This document shows, piece by piece, positions 27,134 to 36,458 of a stretch of 64,000 nt of DNA. The notes beneath the pieces were generated by a model. It was given only the letters and a program-made list of their open reading frames with translations. It was not told the DNA's origin and did no database searches. Source of the DNA: Pseudomonas extremorientalis (GTDB lineage Bacteria > Pseudomonadota > Gammaproteobacteria > Pseudomonadales > Pseudomonadaceae); the NCBI RefSeq assembly GCF_001870465.1, contig NZ_MDGK01000004.1:1-64000 (forward strand), given 5' to 3'. Made by a program: the position numbers and the translations under genes. Within the stretch, counting starts at the first letter, position 1. Each line of letters opens with the position of its first letter.

Positions 27134-29110
27134 TCAACGAAACCGATCTACCTCATGCCGCAAGCCTGCCGCCAGGGTCTCCAGTTCCTTGGCGGTAATC
27201 GCCAGGTTCGACACCACTTCCCGCTGCTCGCTATTGGCCAGCGCGATGCTCTGCAAGTTGCTGCTGAGCAAGGTCGCGGTGCTGCTCTGTTCCTGGGTGG
27301 CGGTGGTGATCGCGGCAAACTGCTGACCGGCCGAGCGGCTTTGCTCGTCGATCCGCGCCAGGGCCGAAGCCACGTCGGCGTTGCGCGACAGGCCTTCCTG
27401 CATCAGCACATTGCCGTGTTCCATGGTGCTGATGGCGTTGCCGGTTTCCTGCTGGATGCTCTGGATCATCCCGGAGATTTCATCGGTAGCCTCACGGGTG
27501 CGTGACGCCAGGTTGCGCACTTCATCGGCGACCACCGCAAACCCACGGCCCTGCTCACCGGCGCGGGCAGCCTCGATGGCAGCGTTGAGCGCCAGCAGGT
27601 TGGTCTGGTCGGCAATCGAGGTGATCACGCCGACGATTCCGCCAATCTCTTGGGAGCGTTGGCCCAGGGTGTTGATCACCGTGGCTGTGCTGTTGAGCGC
27701 GGCAGCGATGTGTTCCAGGGATGACGACGCCTCTTGCATCGAGTTGCGCCCGATGCGGGTTTGTTGGGCGTTTTCCTGGGCCAGGCGTTCGGTGCTGCCC
27801 ATGTTGTCGGCGATGTTCAGCGAGGTGGCGCTGAACTCTTCCACCGCGCCGGCCATGCTGGTGATCTCGCCGGACTGCTGCTCCATGCCTTCATAGGCGC
27901 CACCGGACAAGCCGGACAGCGCCTGCGCACGGCTGTTGACCTCTTCAGCCGCCTTGCGGATATGCGAGACCATGGTCGACAGCGCTTCACCCATCTGGTT
28001 GAAGCTGCGCGCCAGTTGGCCGATTTCGTCATGACTGGACACATTCAAGCGCGCGCTCAAGTCGCCCGCGCCCAAGGCTTCGGCCTGGCGCACCAGGTCG
28101 CCCAACGGCGCCAGCTTGCTGCGCAGCAGCCACACCGTTGCACCGACCGCCAGCAGCATGGCCAGCACGCTGCCTACGACCAGGCGGATACCGACGTCCC
28201 ACGTCACCGAGCGGATCTCAGCCTTGGGCATGCTCGCGACAACGGCCCATGGCCCGCCCTCGAAGGGTACCGACACGCTGTAGAAATCTTCGTTTTTGTC
28301 TGCCCAGAAGCGCCCGGTGCCCGGCGTCTTGGCCAGGTCCAGCATCACGGGTACGGCTTGATCCAGCGCCTGCACGCCCGCCGGCGGTACAAGCCAGCGC
28401 TTCTGCTCATCCAGCAAGGCGAGGGAGCCGGTCTGGCCGATGCGGAAACGCTTGAGGTTCTCGAACTGGGCATTCTGCGCATCGGTGTAGTCGAACCCGA
28501 TGAACAACACCGCAATCACCTGCCCACTGCTGTCGCGCACCGGGCTGTACTGGGTCATGTAGGAGCGGTCGAACAGCACCGCGCGGCCGATATAGGTCTG
28601 CCCGCCGAGCACCCGCTGGTAAGCCGGGCCCTGGCGATCCAGCACCGTGCCGATGGCCCGGTTGCCATCCTGCTTGGTCAACGAGGTGCTGATGCGGATA
28701 AAGTCTTCGCCGCTACGCACGAATACCGTGGCCACGCCGCCGGACATCTGCTTGAAATCATCCACTTCATTGAAGTTGTTGTTCAACACCTGATTGCCCA
28801 GGTACAGGCTCGGCGTCTGCACACCGGCCACGGTCACAGACTGGTCCGCATGCACGCTCAAGCCAGCGCCGAAGCGCTTTTCAAACAGCCCGCTCAAACG
28901 CTGGGTACTTTCGCGCAAGGTGCTGTGGAAGGTGTTGAGTTGGTCGGCGAGCAAACGTGCCTCGCTGGCCAGGTGCTCCTCGCGGGTAGCGAGGTTGGCG
29001 GAGTCAAGGGAACGCAAGGCAAACACGGTGCTGCCGCTGATGACGACAGCCAGAATCACGGCTAATGCCAGGCCTAACTGGGAGGCTATCCGGGCGCGAG
29101 GTTGAGACAT
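27134..29110 (-). CDS. Methyl-accepting chemotaxis protein with Cache-type sensor
   Basis: A 658-residue chemoreceptor. A first membrane helix (residues ~10-32) is followed by a ~270-residue periplasmic Cache_3/Cache_2-like sensor (with [28 protein letters not shown]). A second helix near residues 305-325 leads to a HAMP domain ([15 protein letters not shown]) and a cytoplasmic signalling tip with the [20 protein letters not shown] hairpin. It should control flagellar motion through CheW/CheA. The ligand cannot be predicted from sequence; organic acids are typical for this sensor type. No pentapeptide tether is present. Confidence 0.93.
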   Translation of the reverse strand: MSQPRARIASQLGLALAVILAVVISGSTVFALRSLDSANLATREEHLASEARLLADQLNTFHSTLRESTQRLSGLFEKRFGAGLSVHADQSVTVAGVQTPSLYLGNQVLNNNFNEVDDFKQMSGGVATVFVRSGEDFIRISTSLTKQDGNRAIGTVLDRQGPAYQRVLGGQTYIGRAVLFDRSYMTQYSPVRDSSGQVIAVLFIGFDYTDAQNAQFENLKRFRIGQTGSLALLDEQKRWLVPPAGVQALDQAVPVMLDLAKTPGTGRFWADKNEDFYSVSVPFEGGPWAVVASMPKAEIRSVTWDVGIRLVVGSVLAMLLAVGATVWLLRSKLAPLGDLVRQAEALGAGDLSARLNVSSHDEIGQLARSFNQMGEALSTMVSHIRKAAEEVNSRAQALSGLSGGAYEGMEQQSGEITSMAGAVEEFSATSLNIADNMGSTERLAQENAQQTRIGRNSMQEASSSLEHIAAALNSTATVINTLGQRSQEIGGIVGVITSIADQTNLLALNAAIEAARAGEQGRGFAVVADEVRNLASRTREATDEISGMIQSIQQETGNAISTMEHGNVLMQEGLSRNADVASALARIDEQSRSAGQQFAAITTATQEQSSTATLLSSNLQSIALANSEQREVVSNLAITAKELETLAAGLRHEVDRFR

Positions 29111-29286
29111 GACGGCTCCTGGCCGAGGCCAGGATCATCCTGATCTCATAGCGTTGCTCGGCAAATTATCCAGTGGGAACGTTGGTGTACGATGGTTCCA
29201 ACACACCTACTTCGGCGAGCCGAGGCAATACTTGAGCGATCCGCAGGGGTATCACGCAAACGATTGCACAAACAGTCTGTCGCCCC

Positions 29287-30207
29287 TCACTCGAGGCGTT
29301 CGACCTGGGGCAATTCCATCGCCTTGACTTCCGCCTGCAGAAACTCCGCCAGGCGCCGCAAACGCTCGCCGCCGGGGCGGGTTTTAGGCCATACCAGGTA
29401 GTAGTTTTCGCCACTGGCCACCGCCGTTGGCCAGGGCAGGCTCAGGCGTCCCTGGGCCACGTCTTCGGCCACCATCAGCAAGTCGCCCATGGACACACCG
29501 TAACCCCGCGCAGCGGCGATCATGCCCAGTTCGAGGGTATCGAATACCTGCCCGCCCTTGAGCGACACCTGGGATGACAACCCCATGCGCTCCAACCAAT
29601 TGCGCCAATCGCGACGGTCGGGCGTGGGGTGCAGCAATTCAGCGGTGGCCAAGCGTGCAGCATCCCAGGGCCCGTCCTCCAGCAGGTTCGGCGCACCTAC
29701 CGGGATCAGCAGCTCCGGAAACAGGTAGCTGGCCTCCCAGTCCGCCGGGAAGTGCCCGTAGCTCAGCAGCACCGCGCAGTCGAAGGGCTCCTGGTTGAAA
29801 TCCACCTCGTCCACGCTCATCCACGCGCTGGTCAGTTGCACCTCATTGCCCGGCTGCAACGCGCGGAAGCGGCTGAGCCGCGCCAGCAGCCAGCGCATGG
29901 TCAGGGTCGACGGTGCCTTCATGCGCAGGATGTCGTCTTCGGCGTTCAGGGTATGGCAGGCCCGCTCCAACGCTGCAAAACCTTCGCGCACGCCCGGCAA
30001 GAGCAGGCGCGCCGCCTCGGTGAGCTGCAAGGTGCGGCCACTGCGCTGGAACAGGCGACAGGCGAAATGCTCTTCCAGCGTGCGGATATGTCGGCTCACC
30101 GCACTTTGCGTGATGGATAGCTCCTCCGCTGCCCGGGTGAAGGAATTGTGCCGAGAGGCGGCCTCGAATGCGCGCAAGGCATACAGCGGAGCAAGGCGAC
30201 GAGACAT
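29287..30207 (-). CDS. LysR-family transcriptional regulator (GcvA-like)
   Basis: A 306-residue regulator. The N-terminal winged helix-turn-helix starts PLYALRAFEAASRHNSFTRA, AAEELSITQSAVSRHIRTLE, in the style of GcvA. The rest is a periplasmic-binding-protein-like effector domain. It is divergent from the MATE gene and the gap holds a dyad with the T-N11-A pattern, so it may control that gene. The effector is unknown. Confidence 0.92.
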   Translation of the reverse strand: MSRRLAPLYALRAFEAASRHNSFTRAAEELSITQSAVSRHIRTLEEHFACRLFQRSGRTLQLTEAARLLLPGVREGFAALERACHTLNAEDDILRMKAPSTLTMRWLLARLSRFRALQPGNEVQLTSAWMSVDEVDFNQEPFDCAVLLSYGHFPADWEASYLFPELLIPVGAPNLLEDGPWDAARLATAELLHPTPDRRDWRNWLERMGLSSQVSLKGGQVFDTLELGMIAAARGYGVSMGDLLMVAEDVAQGRLSLPWPTAVASGENYYLVWPKTRPGGERLRRLAEFLQAEVKAMELPQVERLE

Positions 30208-30254
30208 CGGTAAATTCCTGCATAGCGATCCACCAACACTATCAGATCAATACA

Positions 30255-30271
30255 CATGAGTTTAAGTCATG
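30255..30271. promoter_or_regulatory. Candidate LysR-type binding dyad
   Basis: CATGAGTTTAAGTCATG has 5-bp perfect arms around 7 bp, within the LysR-MATE divergent gap. LysR-type regulators normally bind such interrupted dyads. Confidence 0.4.
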
Positions 30272-30356
30272 CACACCATCGCTTTAATCCTTTTGTGTAA
30301 TTAACCCAGAGCGCCGAGAATCAAGCCTTCCCCAACCCTCTGACTTGTCGAGCGTG

Positions 30357-31760
30357 ATGATCATGCAACATCCGGCACGTACCGAACTCTGGGCCATTCT
30401 GCGGCTGTCAGGGCCGTTGATTGCCTCACAGTTGGCTCACATGCTGATGGTGCTGACCGACACCCTGATGATGGCGCGCCTGAGCCCCGAAGCCCTGGCC
30501 GGTGGCGGCCTGGGCGCGGCGACCTACTCGTTCGTGGCGATTTTCTGCATCGGCGTGATTGCCGCCGTGGGCACGCTGGTGGCCATCCGTCACGGCGCGG
30601 GCGATATCGACGGCGCCACCCGCCTGACCCAGGCCGGGCTATGGCTGGCGTGGCTGATGGCCCTGGCGGCCGGTTTGCTGCTGTGGAACCTCAAGCCAGT
30701 GCTGCTGATGTTTGGCCAGACCGAGACCAACGTGCACTCGGCCGGGCAATTCCTGACGATCTTGCCGTTCGCCCTGCCCGGCTACCTGAGTTTCATGGCC
30801 CTGCGCGGCTTCACCAGTGCAATCGGCAAGGCGACGCCAGTGATGGTGATCAGCCTTGGCGGCACGGTAGCCAACTACCTGCTCAACCACGCGCTGATCG
30901 AAGGCATGTTCGGCCTGCCCAAGCTCGGCCTGATGGGTATCGGCCTGGTCACGGCCATCGTTGCCAATGGCATGGCGCTGACGCTGATGTGGTACATCCG
31001 CAGCAACCGCACCTATGCGGCCTACCCGCTGAGCACAGGCCTGCTGCGCCTCAACACCCAGTACCTGCGCGAACTGTGGCGCCTGGGCCTGCCGATCGGC
31101 GGCACCTATGCGGTGGAGGTCGGGTTGTTTGCGTTTGCGGCGCTGTGCATGGGCACCATGGGCAGTACGCAGTTGGCGGCGCATCAGATCGCATTGCAGA
31201 TCGTCTCGGTGGCGTTCATGGTGCCTGCGGGAATGTCCTACGCGGTGACCATGCGCATCGGCCAGCACTACGGCGCCGGGCAGTTGCTGCAGGCGCGCCT
31301 GGCCGGTCGTGTCGGCATCGGCTTTGGCGCGGCGATCATGCTGGGATTTGCTGCCGTGCTGTGGCTCTATTCCGACCCGCTGATCGGACTGCTCATCGAC
31401 CACAACGACCCGGCGTTCCACGACGTGATCGTCCTGGCCGTCAGCCTGCTGGCCGTCGCCGCCTGGTTCGAGCTGTTCGATGGCGTGCAGACCATCGCCA
31501 TGGGCTGCATTCGCGGGCTCAAGGACGCCAAGACCACCTTCCTGATCGGCGCGGGCTGCTATTGGTTGATTGGCGCACCATCGGCCTGGCTGATGGCCTT
31601 CACCCTGGGCTGGGGACCGACCGGTGTGTGGTGGGGCCTGGCGCTGGGCCTGGCATGCGCGGCAGTGAGCCTGACCTGGGCGTTTGAGGCGAAGATGAAG
31701 CGGATGATTCGGCGAGAGCCGCCAGGGCAGGAAATGTGGGCGGGGGCTTACCACCGATAG
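30357..31760 (+). CDS. MATE-family efflux transporter (NorM-like)
   Basis: A 467-residue protein of the MATE family with twelve predicted membrane helices. It has the typical N-terminal block ILRLSGPLIASQLAHMLMVL TD...  (residues ~13-35) and internal repeat GLPIGGTYAVEVGLFAFAA. It exports drugs or cationic compounds by Na+ or H+ antiport. The ATG at 30357 is used; TTG 30345, GTG 30354 and ATG 30363 are also in frame and the ribosome site is weak. The last codons (WAGAYHR) lie inside a REP sequence. The same position in PAO1 holds a MATE gene. Confidence 0.9.
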   Translation: MIMQHPARTELWAILRLSGPLIASQLAHMLMVLTDTLMMARLSPEALAGGGLGAATYSFVAIFCIGVIAAVGTLVAIRHGAGDIDGATRLTQAGLWLAWLMALAAGLLLWNLKPVLLMFGQTETNVHSAGQFLTILPFALPGYLSFMALRGFTSAIGKATPVMVISLGGTVANYLLNHALIEGMFGLPKLGLMGIGLVTAIVANGMALTLMWYIRSNRTYAAYPLSTGLLRLNTQYLRELWRLGLPIGGTYAVEVGLFAFAALCMGTMGSTQLAAHQIALQIVSVAFMVPAGMSYAVTMRIGQHYGAGQLLQARLAGRVGIGFGAAIMLGFAAVLWLYSDPLIGLLIDHNDPAFHDVIVLAVSLLAVAAWFELFDGVQTIAMGCIRGLKDAKTTFLIGAGCYWLIGAPSAWLMAFTLGWGPTGVWWGLALGLACAAVSLTWAFEAKMKRMIRREPPGQEMWAGAYHR

Positions 31761-31823
31761 CGGTGGGTCAGTAAAAGAAGAGCTGGCTGACACTCCGTCA
31801 TCGGGGGCAAGCCCCCTCCCACA
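31735..31823. repeat. REPIN overlapping the end of the MATE gene
   Basis: The left arm TGTGGGCGGGGGCTTACC is a mutated form of the usual REP, and the right arm ...GCCCCCTCCCACA is the standard one. The MATE stop codon (31758-31760) lies inside the left arm, so about eight codons come from the repeat. Confidence 0.88.
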
Positions 31824-31826
31824 TTC

Positions 31827-33491
31827 CTAACCGAGCAAAGCTTGCTGGCTTTTGCCGAAGGTCAGGTACTCCACCAACTCCGGCAACGGCAGCGGCTTGC
31901 TGATCAGGTAACCCTGGGCCTGGTCGCAGCCAAACAAACGCAACAGCGCCAGTTGCTCAGGCGTCTCCACCCCTTCGGCCACCACCTCCAGGTTGAGGTT
32001 GTGCGCCAGGTTGATCATGGCATGCACCAGCTTGCGGTTTTCTTCGCGCTCCTCCATGCCACCGACAAAGCTCTTGTCGATCTTCAACAAGGCAATCGGC
32101 AGGCTGTTGAGGTGCACGAACGATGAGAAACCCGTACCGAAGTCATCCAGGGAAAACCGCACACCCAGGCGGCCGAGGGCATCCATGGTCTGCTTGACCA
32201 GGTCACTGCGGCGCATCACGGCGGTTTCGGTCAGTTCGAACTCCAGCCATTGCGCCTCCACGCCCCGCTCGGCAATCAGCCGGCTGAGTGTGGAGAGCAA
32301 CTGGCTGTCCTGGAACTGGCGGAACGACAGGTTGACCGCCATGTGCAACGCCGGCAGGCCGCGTTCGCGTAGGTCCTGCATGTCGCGCAGGGCCCGGGAG
32401 ATCACCCAGTAGCCCAGCGGCACGATCAGGCCGCTTTGCTCGGCCAACGGCACGAATTCACTTGGTGGCAACAGGCCGCGCTCGCCATGACGCCAGCGCA
32501 CCAGGGCCTCCAGGCCGACGATATGGCCGTCGTCCAGGTCCAGGCGTGGCTGGTAATGCAGCTCCAGTTCGTCACGGCGCAAGGCGCGGCGCAGCTCGCT
32601 TTCCAGGTCGGCCAGGCTGCGCGCGTTGCGGTTAATACGTTCGTTGAAGATATGAAAGGTGCAGCCTTGGGTGCTCTTGGCCTGCTGCATGGCGATATGA
32701 GCGTGCCACATCAAAGGGTCGGCACCGGCGCGAGCGCGGGCATGGGCCACGCCCAGGCTGCAACCGATCAGCAGGCTTTCGCCATCCACCCAATAGGGTT
32801 CGGCCATGACCTCGGTAATGCGCTCGGCCATCCACTCGGCACGCTGGGGTGCACGGCGGGTATCGATCAGCAGGGCGAATTCATCGCTGCCCAGGCGCGC
32901 CAGTTGGTCGCCGACCTCCAGCTGGCTCTTGAGCCGTGACACCACTTGCAGGATCAACCGGTCGCCGGCCTGGTGGCCGAGGGCATCGTTGGCGTGGCGG
33001 AAGTTGTCGAGGTCCAAGTGACCGAGGGCCAGGCCACGCCCTTCATTCTCGGCCAGGCGCGCGGTCAACAGGGTCTGGAAGCCCTGGCGGTTGGCGATGC
33101 CGGTGAGCGGGTCCTGCTCGGCCAGGCGTTGCAGGGTGTTTTCCAGCACGCCGCGCTCGCGGACGTGGCGCAGGCAGCGGCGCACTGTATCGGCATCCAA
33201 TACGTCACGCACCAGCCAATCGCTGACGCCAAGCGGTGAAACCAGCGGTTCCTGTTCCAGCAACAATACGCACGGCAGGCTGCAACGGCCAGGCCCGGGT
33301 TGCAGGCTGGGCGTGGTCAATAGCACGGCGCTGTGGTCGTCATCGAACAGACGGCTCACGGATTCCCAGTTTGGTGCGCTGATCAGCACAGCCCCATCGC
33401 CCATCGGCGCCAGGCACTCGCGCAATAACGCTGCCCACGCGGGCTCATCGGCCAGCAGCAGCAAACGCAAGGGTTCGACAGGCGTAGACAA
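31827..33491 (-). CDS. GGDEF-EAL protein, probable c-di-GMP phosphodiesterase
   Basis: A 554-residue protein. Residues 1-~115 look like a degenerate receiver domain. A GGDEF domain follows (HLDLDNFRHANDALGHQAGD) whose active motif is GSDEF, so cyclase activity is doubtful. The EAL domain is complete: GLEALVRW, NLSFRQF, the DDFGTGFSS loop, LKIDKSFV and AEGVET. The likely activity is c-di-GMP hydrolysis with the GGDEF part regulatory. The position before rep matches PA5295 (ProE, a phosphodiesterase), as I recall. No membrane helix is seen. Confidence 0.92.
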   Translation of the reverse strand: MSTPVEPLRLLLLADEPAWAALLRECLAPMGDGAVLISAPNWESVSRLFDDDHSAVLLTTPSLQPGPGRCSLPCVLLLEQEPLVSPLGVSDWLVRDVLDADTVRRCLRHVRERGVLENTLQRLAEQDPLTGIANRQGFQTLLTARLAENEGRGLALGHLDLDNFRHANDALGHQAGDRLILQVVSRLKSQLEVGDQLARLGSDEFALLIDTRRAPQRAEWMAERITEVMAEPYWVDGESLLIGCSLGVAHARARAGADPLMWHAHIAMQQAKSTQGCTFHIFNERINRNARSLADLESELRRALRRDELELHYQPRLDLDDGHIVGLEALVRWRHGERGLLPPSEFVPLAEQSGLIVPLGYWVISRALRDMQDLRERGLPALHMAVNLSFRQFQDSQLLSTLSRLIAERGVEAQWLEFELTETAVMRRSDLVKQTMDALGRLGVRFSLDDFGTGFSSFVHLNSLPIALLKIDKSFVGGMEEREENRKLVHAMINLAHNLNLEVVAEGVETPEQLALLRLFGCDQAQGYLISKPLPLPELVEYLTFGKSQQALLG

Positions 33492-33747
33492 GCTAGCTCC
33501 CTAGACTCTGCAAAAATTCGTGGCGACGGGCATTATGACGTGCGGCCTGAGAATCACCAATGATAGGGGTTTTCAAACACGCGAACTGTGAACATTAGCC
33601 TCAAAACAACCCTCACATCCTGCGGCAAAGTATCAAAACCGGCAAATTTAGATCGAGTGGTACGTCACACTGTCGTTCTGACAGAGCAGAATCCTGCCAG
33701 CCTGTTAAAATGCCCGCCCTTTTGAACAACGACTCCCTGAATTCTGT

Positions 33748-35757
33748 ATGTCCCGACTCAATCCCCGGCAGCAAGAAGCCGTGAACTACGTCGGCGGCCC
33801 TCTATTGGTGCTCGCCGGCGCAGGCTCCGGCAAGACCAGCGTGATCACCCGCAAGATCGCGCACCTGATCCAGCACTGCGGCATCCGCGCCCAGTACATC
33901 GTCGCCATGACTTTCACCAACAAGGCCGCGCGGGAAATGAAAGAGCGCGTCGGCACCCTGCTCAAGGGTGGCGAAGGCCGTGGCCTCACCGTGTGTACCT
34001 TCCACAACCTGGGCCTGAACATCATCCGCAAGGAGCATGCGCGGCTGGGCTACAAGCCGGGCTTCTCGATCTTCGACGAGACCGACGTGAAGTCGCTGAT
34101 GACCGACATCATGCAAAAGGAATACGCAGGCGACGACGGCGTGGATGAGATCAAGAACATGATCGGCGCCTGGAAAAACGACCTGATCCTGCCGCCCCAG
34201 GCCCTGGAAAACGCACGCAACCCCAAGGAACAGACTGCCGCCATCGTCTACACCCACTACCAGCGCACGCTCAAGGCGTTCAACGCAGTGGACTTCGACG
34301 ACCTGATCCTGCTGCCGGTAAAGCTGTTCGAGGAACACGCCGACATCCTCGAAAAATGGCAGAACAAGGTGCGCTACCTGCTGGTGGACGAATACCAGGA
34401 CACCAACGCCAGCCAGTACCTGCTGGTAAAAATGCTGATCGGCAAGCGCAACCAGTTCACCGTGGTCGGTGACGATGACCAGTCGATCTACGCCTGGCGC
34501 GGCGCCCGCCCGGAAAACCTGATGCTGCTCAAGGACGACTACCCGTCCCTGAAAGTGGTGATGCTGGAGCAGAACTACCGCTCCACCAGCCGCATCCTGC
34601 GCTGCGCCAACGTGTTGATCTCGAACAACCCCCATGAGTTTGAAAAACAACTGTGGAGCGAGATGGGCCACGGCGACGAGATCCGCGTGATCCGCTGCCG
34701 CAACGAAGACGCCGAAGCCGAACGCGTGGCCGTCGAGATCCTCAGCCTGCACCTGCGCACCGACCGGCCCTACAGCGATTTCGCGATCCTCTATCGCGGC
34801 AACTACCAGGCCAAGCTGATCGAGCTGAAATTGCAGCACCACCAGGTGCCGTATCGCCTGTCGGGCGGCAACAGCTTTTTCGGACGCCAGGAAGTAAAAG
34901 ATCTGATGGCCTACTTCCGCCTGATCGTGAACCCGGACGACGACAACGCCTTCCTGCGCGTGATCAACGTGCCGCGTCGCGAGATCGGCTCCACCACCCT
35001 GGAAAAGCTCGGCAACTACGCCACTGAGCGCAAGATCTCGATGTACGCCGCCACCGACGAAATCGGCCTGGGCGAACACCTGGACTCACGCTTCACCGAT
35101 CGCTTGTCGCGCTTCAAGCGCTTCATGGACAAGGTGCGCGAGCAGTGCGCCGGCGAAGACCCGATCAGCGCGCTGCGCAGTATGGTCATGGACATCGACT
35201 ACGAGAACTGGCTGCGCACCAACAGTTCCAGCGACAAGGCCGCTGATTACCGCATGAGCAACGTCTGGTTCCTGATCGAAGCGCTGAAGAACACCCTGGA
35301 AAAAGACGAAGACGGCGAGATGACCGTCGAAGACGCCATCGGCAAGCTGGTGCTGCGCGACATGCTCGAACGCCAGCAGGAAGAGGAAGACGGCGCCGAA
35401 GGTGTACAGATGATGACCTTGCATGCCTCCAAGGGCCTGGAATTCCCCTACGTGTTCATCATGGGCATGGAAGAGGAAATCCTCCCGCACCGTTCCAGCA
35501 TCGAAGCCGACACCATCGAAGAGGAACGCCGCCTGGCCTACGTGGGTATTACCCGCGCGCGTCAGACCCTGGCCTTCACCTTCGCCGCCAAGCGCAAGCA
35601 GTACGGCGAAATCATCGATTGTGCCCCCAGCCGGTTCCTGGATGAACTACCGCCGGACGACCTGGCCTGGGAAGGCAATGACGACACCCCGACCGAGGTG
35701 AAGGCCGTTCGCGGCAACACCGCCCTGGCGGACATACGCGCGATGTTAAAGCGCTAG
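33748..35757 (+). CDS. rep: ATP-dependent DNA helicase Rep
   Basis: A 669-residue SF1A helicase. Motif I is AGAGSGKTSVITRKIA (near residue 22), motif II LLVDEYQDTNASQYLL, motif III DDQSIYAWRGARPEN, motif IV EQNYRSTSRIL, motif V TLHASKGLEFPYV and motif VI YVGITRARQTL. It unwinds 3'-5' and helps replication forks past protein blocks. It is divergent from the GGDEF-EAL gene across a 256-bp gap in which I see no clear operator. Confidence 0.97.
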   Translation: MSRLNPRQQEAVNYVGGPLLVLAGAGSGKTSVITRKIAHLIQHCGIRAQYIVAMTFTNKAAREMKERVGTLLKGGEGRGLTVCTFHNLGLNIIRKEHARLGYKPGFSIFDETDVKSLMTDIMQKEYAGDDGVDEIKNMIGAWKNDLILPPQALENARNPKEQTAAIVYTHYQRTLKAFNAVDFDDLILLPVKLFEEHADILEKWQNKVRYLLVDEYQDTNASQYLLVKMLIGKRNQFTVVGDDDQSIYAWRGARPENLMLLKDDYPSLKVVMLEQNYRSTSRILRCANVLISNNPHEFEKQLWSEMGHGDEIRVIRCRNEDAEAERVAVEILSLHLRTDRPYSDFAILYRGNYQAKLIELKLQHHQVPYRLSGGNSFFGRQEVKDLMAYFRLIVNPDDDNAFLRVINVPRREIGSTTLEKLGNYATERKISMYAATDEIGLGEHLDSRFTDRLSRFKRFMDKVREQCAGEDPISALRSMVMDIDYENWLRTNSSSDKAADYRMSNVWFLIEALKNTLEKDEDGEMTVEDAIGKLVLRDMLERQQEEEDGAEGVQMMTLHASKGLEFPYVFIMGMEEEILPHRSSIEADTIEEERRLAYVGITRARQTLAFTFAAKRKQYGEIIDCAPSRFLDELPPDDLAWEGNDDTPTEVKAVRGNTALADIRAMLKR

Positions 35758-35803
35758 AATCGACTACTTTTCAATCTACTTTCGGCGCACAACGCGCCAT
35801 TAG

Positions 35804-36388
<585 letters not shown>

Positions 36389-36413
36389 CCCCTGCCTCAA
36401 AGTGGTGGTAAAA

Positions 36414-36440
36414 GTGGGAAGGGGCTTGCCCCCTCCCACA
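36414..36440. terminator. Hairpin terminator derived from a REP sequence
   Basis: GTGGGAAGGGGCTTGCCC, followed immediately by the complementary CCTCCCAC, folds into a compact hairpin between the convergent xpt and acetyl-CoA hydrolase genes. It has no U-tract. It is a single REP, not a pair. Confidence 0.65.
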
Positions 36441-36458
36441 TCGACCCTGTGTTGTCGG

